Program-made: the position numbers and the translations under genes
Assembly (NCBI GenBank): GCA_014905825.1
Contig: JACGCN010000014.1
Coordinates: 124,001-188,000 of the forward strand
Direction of reading: 5' to 3'
Source: Lyophyllum atratum
Lineage: Eukaryota; Basidiomycota; Agaricomycetes; Agaricales; Lyophyllaceae
DNA length: 64,000 nucleotides
Notes under the pieces: model-generated
The model's database searches: none
What the model saw: only the letters and a program-made list of their open reading frames with translations
What the model was told of the DNA's origin: nothing
In this document: one piece after another, positions 10,734 to 17,910 of the stretch
How the letters are laid out: each line of letters starts with the position of its first letter
Position numbering within the stretch: position 1 is the first letter of the stretch

Positions 10734-13700
10734 CTAATCCTCGCCAGACTCGCCTGAAGGATGCCGACCATCAATCAGCCCACCCCCATCTTGCTCTACC
10801 GGATCCACCCGATCGGCTTTCTCCTCCTCTTCCGCCTTCTTTCCCTCAACAGCCTTTTGTATTTCGTGAAGATGGGTCCCACTCCGTGGAATGAAGCGAC
10901 GTAGTCGTCTCGAGCTGAACCTCCCGCCTATAGGTAGGCCCTCCAGTGTTTCGAGTTGGTATGAGTTGCGATCGCGGCTGACGACGCGCCGTGGGGCGGA
11001 CCATTTCGGCTCCATCTTGCGCGAAGCCTTGAAGGTGTAGTCGAGGTCGCTGCGATAAACCTGTACGAGTTGGCCGGCCTTGAATATCACTTCCCTTGGT
11101 GCTTTCCCTGTAAGTCGCCTGTCGAAGGCTTCCTTCCGCTTCTGTGTATGGCTGACGATGTTCGCGTAGCCGTCTAACCGTTGCTGCTCCATGTAGGCCA
11201 TTTGCACGGTAGCGTCTGCCTCGGAGGGTTCGGTTGTCGCGAAAGCTTCCGGTGTACCGCGCGTGTTGATGACGAGGCCGAGTAGAAGCTCGTTTGGGGA
11301 AAACTTGAGGCTTGGCAGGATGCGGTTGTTCAGGTACTCGACGGCCGCATCGAGGTGGTCTGGCCATGACTCGGGTACGTCCTTCATCTTCTCATAATCA
11401 TCCTCCCCTAAATCTGGTGCACACAGCCTTTTCAACCTCCCCAACAGCCTCGCGTTCATGCCCTCCACCAGGCCGTTTATCCATGGAGAATACGCGGGTA
11501 TAGGTCGGAGCTCCGTCCCTCGTGCCGCGCAGGCCTCCCGCAGGGTGTTGTTATCGAACTCCGGTCCCCCGTCCACCATGAGCGCTTCGGGAGCTGTAAA
11601 GGTCGAACAAATTTCGTTATACTTCTTTACCGTCGATGCACCCGTAGCTGGCTTCTTGAGTTTGTCGACCCATACGTGCTGCGAATACACATCAACATAT
11701 AACCCTAACTTCGTGATCCCCCCTTTCCCTTTTGGCATCGTGAGCGTGTCCGCAACCATAAGCTCGAACGGGTGACGTCTGGTGATGGGTTCGAGCAATG
11801 AGTGGAGATGGGTGGGCCCGAAACTCTTGCATTTGCCGCAGTCCATGATGGCCTTCGTGATTGACCTGTCAAGGTGAGGGCTGCATACCTTGTCCATCAT
11901 TTCGATCTTGACGAGGTCGCGGTGGAAGTGCCCTTGTGTCCTGTGGATTTCCCATGCCCTAGCCACTGCCTCCGACTCCGAAATGCACTCCACTCGTGCC
12001 TTCGCCCGTACCGATTTCGCACCTCCGACCCGCCATAGTTTCCCATCCTCTATCATATATTCCTCCGCCCTATGTCTCGCCTTCTTCCTCTCTTTCAGAC
12101 TCTTACCCCGATCCAGCTCCAGGAGCGCGTCGATCACCCCCAGGAAGATTGGCTCATTCGTGAAACGTTCCCTGAGGCTTGTGTATGCTGACGTGTGCGC
12201 TGGCTCGGTGACCTGGAAAATATCGTTCTGGAGCCCTGTCCGCACTTCCCAATCTTCGCTGACCGTCCACTCATGGCCGTCCCCAGCCTCTTTCGGTAGG
12301 TTTACATACTTGCGGCTGATCCCGTCCGCGACTGGATTGAGGCGTCCTGGCCTATGCCGTACATCGATGATTTGGTGAGCCAGCACACCGTCTCGCCACC
12401 TCGTGTGCGTGGAGTTAAGCTTGTCGTTCAGCAGGTGGTCTCGCAGTGCCTGGCAGTCTGTCTCCAGTTCGACCGGGTATCCCCACACGACGTCGGAGAA
12501 CTTGTCGAGGGAGAACTTCAGTGCCGCAAACTCTAAAAGGTAAGGTTTATACTTCTCCTCTGATGTTGAGGTCCGCTTCCCGCAGAATCCTACAGGGTGG
12601 ATTCGCGTTACCTCTTTACCGCTCGGGAGCACCGTTTTATGTTTCTGCGAGAGCATGCCTGCAAATCCAAACTTGCAGCCGTCTGTCGTAACGATGAAGG
12701 GGGTTCCGTCGAACCGTGGGCCTTTGAGGACCGGTTCGCTGGTGAGTGCTACCTTCAGTCGCAGGAAGGCTCGGTCGTGTTCTGGTCCCCAGATTCCCTC
12801 GAGCGCATGGCCTTTCATGGCACGTCGGTATGCTGCCTTCCCTTTTCCTCTGGGTACGTCTAGACTGCGGGCTAGATCGGTGAGGGGTTGCGCCATGACT
12901 GCATAGCCTTTGACGAGTGATCTGAAATAACCTGTTAGTCCTGTGAAGGCGGCGAGGTTCTGTAGGTCGCGTGGGGTTTTCCAGTCGACGATCGCTGTTA
13001 ATTTGGTAAGGTCAGGGCGAATACCCTTGGGACCGACACGGGCTCCTGCAAAGACGGATTCCGTCATGAAGAAGCTGGACTTGGCCGCAGACAGGGATAG
13101 CTTCTTTTCGCGTACTCGGGTGAACAGTTGGCGTAGATCGTCCATTTTGATATCGAAGTCATCGCCCGCCATCCCGCCGTCGTCGACAAAGAGTTCAAAG
13201 AGGGTTCCGACGAGGTCCCCCAGGTTCCTTGCCGTCATCTCCGCAAAGGTCGATGGTGCGCCTGTGAGGCCAAACGGCATACGCTTGTAGCAAAAGTATC
13301 CGCGTCCTTCGACATAAAAGCATATGTATGGTTGGTCTTCTTCAGCCGTGTCGCAAGCATAGAATCCCGCTGCGAGATCGAAGACGCTCACCCAACGATG
13401 GCCGCTGAGACGCTGCTGCTTGGATCGGATGTCGCCCTGGGGCATCGCTGGCACCTTCGTGACCTTGTTAAGGTCGGCAAAGTCCTGGCAGACTCTCCAT
13501 TTCGCTGGCTTCTCCGTTACGTTGGCGTTCCTATGTTCTGTCTTAGATTCCTGGGGTGGGAGGTTTTCGAATGGTGACGGAAACCCTGCATCTGTGCATT
13601 CGTCGTTGAGACGGTGTTGGAGCTCTTCGATGGTGAGGCCACCGCCTTCGTGTGCTTTTTTCGCTAATGTCGTCGCACCACAGCATTTGATGTCCTTATG

Positions 13701-15521
13701 GTCGATTGGCGCGATGATTCCGGCTTCAAGCATGTTGTCAATAACGCCGTTGAAATACTCTTTCTGGGAGCCGCTGAGGGGTCTCTGGTTTGGTTTCGTG
13801 CGGAATTTAGTGGTTTCTCGGTTAGGAATGTTCAGCCTATGTGTTGCACCGTCGACCGGCAGCACCTCGCTTAGTGACAGCGCGAAGCAGTCAGCAAACT
13901 CGCGGAGGAGGGCTACCACTCGGCCGTGTTCATCCGTGCTAAGGTCGGTGCCCAGAGTGATCTCCTTGAGTACGGCGTCAACACGTTCCTTCTTGAAGGG
14001 GTCAGTTTTTCGACTCAAGATGGAGGGGTCCACGACCGTTGGTAGTACCGGCTGTTCCGCGCCCGGATGTTCATCGCTGTCTCCTGCTGCTGCGTCCACA
14101 GTGTAGACCGTTGACCAATGTGGTTCGGGTTCACCGAGAGTCTCGGATGCGGTGTATCTGGGTGCGGGGGTGTTAGAACTAGCGAGTCCCTGTGATGATT
14201 CAGAGCCCAAGGGAACTTCCCTCGAGGGGGATTGCGAATCCCCCACTGAGTTTGCGCGTGACGTCTCTCGACGATAGGTTTGGGCTCTTTTCAACCGTCC
14301 GTTCCTCAGCCATTTTGCTTGCGTTCTTTCCCCCCTTGTTCTCTTCGCTTTGAGGCCTTTCGATAGTCTCCATGCTTCGCGCTCCTCTCTTGTGCGTCGC
14401 GGTGCTCCTGTGCTTGTTTTTGGGTGTTCTACCTCCGTCGTTACCCACTTCTCTTCATCTTCCTCTGTCGACTCCATGGTTTCTGTTGCCATTTGTGCTA
14501 TAGTAGGTACTGGCTGGTCAACCTGTTCAACGATCTGAGTCGTTTCTGGAGGTGGAACTTGCCTCGTGGGAGGCAACTCGTCCCCCCCATGATTTGTCTG
14601 CGCCCATATCCTTTGCTTCCACTCCTGCATCGCTCGTCTGCGGGCGCGTCGTCCAGGACGGAACTGTGTTGGTGTTACAACAGTGTCACCTAGATCTGTA
14701 ATGTATATCTGCTTGTCAACCTGCTCATGTGATGTATGCGAGGGTATGGGGACTTGCCTCAAGGGGGACGCGCGATGATCCCCCCTGAAGTTTGCGCGCT
14801 GTTTGATATCCGCCGTCGATTCGACGAGGAGGGTGGCCGCCACTCCTTTGACATTGGAGAACTGGTTCTCGAGATCGGTCCATGTGTTGTCATGTGGAAT
14901 TCGGACGATGTCGGTCTCGTAGTAGTGTATCGCTTTGTACGCCTCTAGAAGCGGCTTGCCAAGCAGTACCGACCACGCGCCGCCACTATTGAAGACCTCG
15001 AAGGCACCTTCCCGTTTGACGGCCTCGATCACGACCACTCCTTCCCAGATCCCTATGGATGGAATGAGTCGGCCGTCGGCCATTCGGAGCATGCGGCTGG
15101 AGAACTTGAGCGTGGACAGTCGACCCCGAACCTGCTCAAAGAGGCCCGCGTCGATGGCACAGACCATGGCTCCGTCGTCGAAAACAGCCCGAAAACGAAC
15201 GGTTTCCCCTTTAGGGCCTTCCAGTTGTATGTCGTGTACAAATGGAACACTTTTTCCTTTACTCGAGCCGCCCACTTCATACAGATCCAAAATATCTGAA
15301 TTCTGCTGCATGGAATACATGATGGTGTCTGGGATAACCGCGTCAACTCCCGGTAAAACTCCCTCCCCGCAACTCAGGGTACACTTCAGGTCGGACGGCT
15401 GGCATTCGTCCCCGTGCGACGCCTCTACACGCACGAGGACTGTTTCATCACTCTCTCTGGAAATGGTTTGGGTCGTCGCCGGAGTATCCGACTCTACGTC
15501 GACGACCCTTCCTCTTTTCCC
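10734..15521 (-). CDS. pol: Pol polyprotein (protease, RT, RNase H, integrase)
   Basis: The pol frame is open from 15554 to the TAG at 10734 and lies in the -1 frame relative to gag. It has no ATG for its first ~60 codons, so it is best read as a Gag-Pol fusion entered at the slippery site 15521. Domains in order: retropepsin-like protease with FDDGA (near 15180); reverse transcriptase with FVDDGGM (13178-13192, the YxDD equivalent); RNase H with TTDGCKFG (near 12680); integrase with an H..H..CGKC zinc finger (11830-11960) and the catalytic D in VADTL, D in VDGGPEF and E in GLVEGMN. All key residues are present and there is no stop, giving about 1,595 residues after frameshifting. Confidence 0.93.
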   Translation of the reverse strand, partial: GKRGRVVDVESDTPATTQTISRESDETVLVRVEASHGDECQPSDLKCTLSCGEGVLPGVDAVIPDTIMYSMQQNSDILDLYEVGGSSKGKSVPFVHDIQLEGPKGETVRFRAVFDDGAMVCAIDAGLFEQVRGRLSTLKFSSRMLRMADGRLIPSIGIWEGVVVIEAVKREGAFEVFNSGGAWSVLLGKPLLEAYKAIHYYETDIVRIPHDNTWTDLENQFSNVKGVAATLLVESTADIKQRANFRGDHRASPLRQVPIPSHTSHEQVDKQIYITDLGDTVVTPTQFRPGRRARRRAMQEWKQRIWAQTNHGGDELPPTRQVPPPETTQIVEQVDQPVPTIAQMATETMESTEEDEEKWVTTEVEHPKTSTGAPRRTREEREAWRLSKGLKAKRTRGERTQAKWLRNGRLKRAQTYRRETSRANSVGDSQSPSREVPLGSESSQGLASSNTPAPRYTASETLGEPEPHWSTVYTVDAAAGDSDEHPGAEQPVLPTVVDPSILSRKTDPFKKERVDAVLKEITLGTDLSTDEHGRVVALLREFADCFALSLSEVLPVDGATHRLNIPNRETTKFRTKPNQRPLSGSQKEYFNGVIDNMLEAGIIAPIDHKDIKCCGATTLAKKAHEGGGLTIEELQHRLNDECTDAGFPSPFENLPPQESKTEHRNANVTEKPAKWRVCQDFADLNKVTKVPAMPQGDIRSKQQRLSGHRWVSVFDLAAGFYACDTAEEDQPYICFYVEGRGYFCYKRMPFGLTGAPSTFAEMTARNLGDLVGTLFELFVDDGGMAGDDFDIKMDDLRQLFTRVREKKLSLSAAKSSFFMTESVFAGARVGPKGIRPDLTKLTAIVDWKTPRDLQNLAAFTGLTGYFRSLVKGYAVMAQPLTDLARSLDVPRGKGKAAYRRAMKGHALEGIWGPEHDRAFLRLKVALTSEPVLKGPRFDGTPFIVTTDGCKFGFAGMLSQKHKTVLPSGKEVTRIHPVGFCGKRTSTSEEKYKPYLLEFAALKFSLDKFSDVVWGYPVELETDCQALRDHLLNDKLNSTHTRWRDGVLAHQIIDVRHRPGRLNPVADGISRKYVNLPKEAGDGHEWTVSEDWEVRTGLQNDIFQVTEPAHTSAYTSLRERFTNEPIFLGVIDALLELDRGKSLKERKKARHRAEEYMIEDGKLWRVGGAKSVRAKARVECISESEAVARAWEIHRTQGHFHRDLVKIEMMDKVCSPHLDRSITKAIMDCGKCKSFGPTHLHSLLEPITRRHPFELMVADTLTMPKGKGGITKLGLYVDVYSQHVWVDKLKKPATGASTVKKYNEICSTFTAPEALMVDGGPEFDNNTLREACAARGTELRPIPAYSPWINGLVEGMNARLLGRLKRLCAPDLGEDDYEKMKDVPESWPDHLDAAVEYLNNRILPSLKFSPNELLLGLVINTRGTPEAFATTEPSEADATVQMAYMEQQRLDGYANIVSHTQKRKEAFDRRLTGKAPREVIFKAGQLVQVYRSDLDYTFKASRKMEPKWSAPRRVVSRDRNSYQLETLEGLPIGGRFSSRRLRRFIPRSGTHLHEIQKAVEGKKAEEEEKADRVDPVEQDGGGLIDGRHPSGESGED
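15470..15521 (-). promoter_or_regulatory. Programmed -1 ribosomal frameshift signal
   Basis: On the element strand the heptamer GGGAAAA (15521-15515) is aligned with the gag frame as G-GGA-AAA. After a 6-nt spacer comes a perfect 9-bp stem GGGTCGTCG (15508-15500) / CGACGACCC (15478-15470), with a nested GAGT/ACTC hairpin in its 21-nt loop. The gag stop TAG (15496-15494) lies in the loop. Slippage by one base back enters the pol frame exactly. This is the classic layout of a -1 frameshift site. Confidence 0.88.
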
Positions 15522-16717
15522 TGCCTCTGAGCTTCGGCCTGCGCTTGGTGGTAGTCATGGATGACCTGCGCGTCGTACTCCTCACGAGAGAACCACTCCG
15601 TTTCGTTTACGAAGTTGACGGGGGTGCTACTGGGTGCGTCGGCCAGGCCTTTCTTGATGGTGGACGCGATAGAGCGCCAGCGCCGTTCAAGGGGTGGAAT
15701 GACATGCGTGCCAGGGCAGCTGCTCCCTCTATGACCTTGGGAGCCGCAGCCCCAGCATTCGCCAGTTGCGACGGGACTGGACCCTGGGGAGAGTGGGTAG
15801 GGGCGGTGTTCGTTCGGGCCTTTCCCCCCGTGTTTCGAAGTCCACTCGACGATCTGTGCCTCGTAGAGCGCCTTCCCGGCAGGCGTGTTCGGGTGTATTG
15901 GCAGTGCTAGTTTTACGGCGTCAGCCCAACGCTCGGCAGGGGTGCGGTTGACGTAGGGAGCGGGATTGGGTGGTGCAGTGTAGAAGGGGTTGGGTGGTCG
16001 GGGGTTATTGGGTTGCGGGGTGACGAAGCGAGGTGGGGGGATCGGTTGCCCAAGGTTTACGTTGCGGAATGCTGCTGCGAGCGGTTTCGACGGGGTTTGC
16101 TTGGCTCGTTTCAGCTCGTCGATTTCCTCCCTCAGCATCTGTATCTCCTTCTCTTTCGCCACATTCTCCTTCAACTTGTCGCGGGATAGGGCACGTACGG
16201 CGTCGCAGAATTCGGGCCAGGTGTCATAGGAGCCGAGGAGGGACTTGACTGCTGTCGGTAGTGCCAGGCGTGTCGCGTCGATGAGCAGGCCGTCCCGATC
16301 CGGTATCGCTTCAGCGAGTCGTTCTACCCTATTCGCCCATGCTACGTGTGCCCACTCCTCGATACCATCGCTATCTGTGATCCGCTTCCCCACATCTCCT
16401 TCGCGCAGCAGGGTTTCCCTTAGCTTCGTCTTCTTCTCGTCCTTAGATTTCGCCGCTGCAACTTTCTCCGGCCATTTCAAATTGAAGGCCGTCTCGAGAG
16501 CTGCCCATGAAGTCTTCGTGTCGGCGTCGAGATCCTTGAACCAGATGTGGGCCTCGGCGCCGGCCTTTAGGGACAGGCGGAGGAGTTTGATCTTGTCTGC
16601 GTCGGTGGCGTTCGCTTTACCGATGAAGGTGCGCTCGATGGAGTTGATGAAGTCCTGGGCGTCTTCTCCGGACCGGCCTACATCGCCCCAAAACAGCTTC
16701 GGGAGACTGTCGGGCAT
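15494..16717 (-). CDS. gag: Gag protein
   Basis: The reading frame is open from about 17118, but the first ATG after the LTR in any frame is at 16717, giving a 407-residue protein starting MPDSLPKLFWGD. The first half has a capsid-like region (AQDFINSIERTFIG, ALPTAVKSLLGSYDTW). A coiled-coil-prone Lys/Glu stretch follows near residue 210, then a Pro-rich linker. A zinc knuckle CWGCGSQGHRGSSC (CX2CX4HX4C, near 15718-15760) binds element RNA. Gag forms the virus-like particle in the cytoplasm. The 3' end overlaps pol by 61 nt. Initiation upstream at a non-AUG codon cannot be excluded, because the upstream extension (with a run of ten prolines) is also open. Confidence 0.88.
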   Translation of the reverse strand: MPDSLPKLFWGDVGRSGEDAQDFINSIERTFIGKANATDADKIKLLRLSLKAGAEAHIWFKDLDADTKTSWAALETAFNLKWPEKVAAAKSKDEKKTKLRETLLREGDVGKRITDSDGIEEWAHVAWANRVERLAEAIPDRDGLLIDATRLALPTAVKSLLGSYDTWPEFCDAVRALSRDKLKENVAKEKEIQMLREEIDELKRAKQTPSKPLAAAFRNVNLGQPIPPPRFVTPQPNNPRPPNPFYTAPPNPAPYVNRTPAERWADAVKLALPIHPNTPAGKALYEAQIVEWTSKHGGKGPNEHRPYPLSPGSSPVATGECWGCGSQGHRGSSCPGTHVIPPLERRWRSIASTIKKGLADAPSSTPVNFVNETEWFSREEYDAQVIHDYHQAQAEAQRQGKEEGSST

Positions 16718-17116
16718 TTCGTAGCCTGGATCGGGGGTGGGTATCGGTGATGGTGGTGGTGGAGGAGGTGGAGGTGGTGGCCAGGTGTATATCGGTGGCT
16801 GATCAGGTCGATCTGGGCTCGTTGAGCGTGACAAGTCGGGTGAGAAGGAACCAAAGCTGGCTGGGGTGCCGAGTGTGTAAGATGACAGGGAGGATTCAGA
16901 TGTTGTGCTGGACTGTGTGGATGGAATGAAGCGTCCGCTTAAGTCACGCTGGATGTTTCGAGGACGAGAAGCCAGGGTGATCCAGGGGCCGTTAACGAGG
17001 ATGAGTGGGAATGTTATAGTTGAGAACAGGTGATGACACGTTGACAGGTTAGACGGGTGTGGACAGTTGGACCAGTTGCACGCTTTTAGAGAAGGGTCAG
17101 GTGAGAAGCCAGTTGT

Positions 17117-17150
17117 CCCTTATGGAGTTCGAATCGCGCAGTTGTCACCA
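17117..17150 (-). other. Primer-binding site complementary to a tRNA 3' end
   Basis: Two bases after the 5' LTR the element strand reads TGGTGACAACTGCGCGATTC. Its complement has the layout of a tRNA 3' end: T-loop TTCGAAT, 5 bases, 7 bases AGTTGTC, one base, CCA. The acceptor strand AGTTGTC recalls some serine tRNAs, but the discriminator A does not fit a usual eukaryotic serine tRNA, so the primer identity is open. Confidence 0.75.
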
Positions 17151-17152
17151 GA

Positions 17153-17370
17153 TGGAGACGGGTAATCAGGCGCCAGTCACCAGACGCGTCGGGAAGGCCA
17201 AAGATGGGATGCTGTCCCTTGACGTGTCTACCGGGTCCGTACCCTGCTGCACCGCCACTCGGCGGTGCCCGCTATCTACATCTAGTCTAATCTACCCTAT
17301 GTGTACGCGTTGTCTCCTGATGAGTCTATGGCATCTACGCGACCCTGAGTGGTCCGGTTGCACCGTTGCA
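17153..17370 (-). repeat. 5' LTR of the Gypsy element
   Basis: 218 bp, identical by eye to 10472-10689. It carries the element's promoter by analogy; no TATA box was seen on the element strand. Confidence 0.96.
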
Positions 17371-17910
17371 GTGCTGGTGATGCACCTAGAACTGCTGAGA
17401 ATCTTGATGAGGAGATGGAGCGTGCGCGTGAAAAGTCGTTGCCGTCGTTGTCGTCGTCAAGCGGTACAACCAACACGTGCTGCTGCACCGGCATGCTTAT
17501 GCCCTCTGATCCTAACAGGACCAAACTCATACGCGCCTGACTCCGAGTCGTCTTGGCGTACGCGCTTACCATGTAATTATTCTGGCCGATCACGACTGAG
17601 TTTCAGTGCTTTGTGATCGTTCACAGTCTTATGGAAGAGGCGATGCTCGGTGTTGCTGAGAGTTCGGGGCGCGCTCTTAATGGACTCGTCACGTCAATCT
17701 CCGCATGTCATGATAACCGCCCACTTGGCGCCCCACAAACGCAAGCGCCTCATGTTCAGGCTATACTTACGTTCCTCGACACCACGTTTATATCTTAATT
17801 GCGGAATCTCGGCCTGGCGACGCTTCCATTTGGTGAGTCATGTGCTGGAAGTGTATAAAAGGATTATGGGGCAGAACACAACTGATACGTTCCAGAGTCC
17901 AGACACCACA
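17371..17910. other. Former shared promoter, now split by the retrotransposon
   Basis: Between the 5' LTR and the ABC gene. Before insertion, this stretch plus 10346-10471 formed one ~660-bp divergent promoter for the ABC gene (plus) and the GPI-protein gene (minus). A small minus-strand ORF beginning at about 17530 runs into the LTR. Confidence 0.65.
17854..17860 (+). promoter_or_regulatory. TATA box of the ABC gene
   Basis: TATAAAA lies 51 bp upstream of the ATG at 17911, a typical fungal spacing. Confidence 0.6.

Larger units (their letters stand above)
10472..17370 (-). mobile_element. Full-length Ty3/Gypsy LTR retrotransposon
   Basis: A 6,899-bp element on the minus strand, bounded by two 218-bp LTRs that begin TG and end CA and are flanked by a 4-bp target duplication GTGC (10468-10471 and 17371-17374). 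In element order: 5' LTR (17370-17153), primer-binding site, AUG-free leader, gag, -1 frameshift signal, pol (protease, reverse transcriptase, RNase H, integrase), short purine tract, 3' LTR (10689-10472). Gag and pol are open from end to end, and I found no difference between the LTRs by eye, so the insertion is recent and may be active. The order RT-RNase H-integrase places it in Ty3/Gypsy, not Copia. No chromodomain was recognised at the C-terminus. Confidence 0.96.

Noticed and set aside
12943..14106. Several plus-strand open frames inside the retrotransposon
   Set aside because: They are antisense shadows of pol; the minus strand has all catalytic motifs.
17117..17150. Possible tRNA gene (T-loop and CCA-like words)
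   Set aside because: CCA is encoded in the DNA and lies two bases from an LTR, with no D-arm or anticodon arm upstream; it is the retroelement's primer-binding site.
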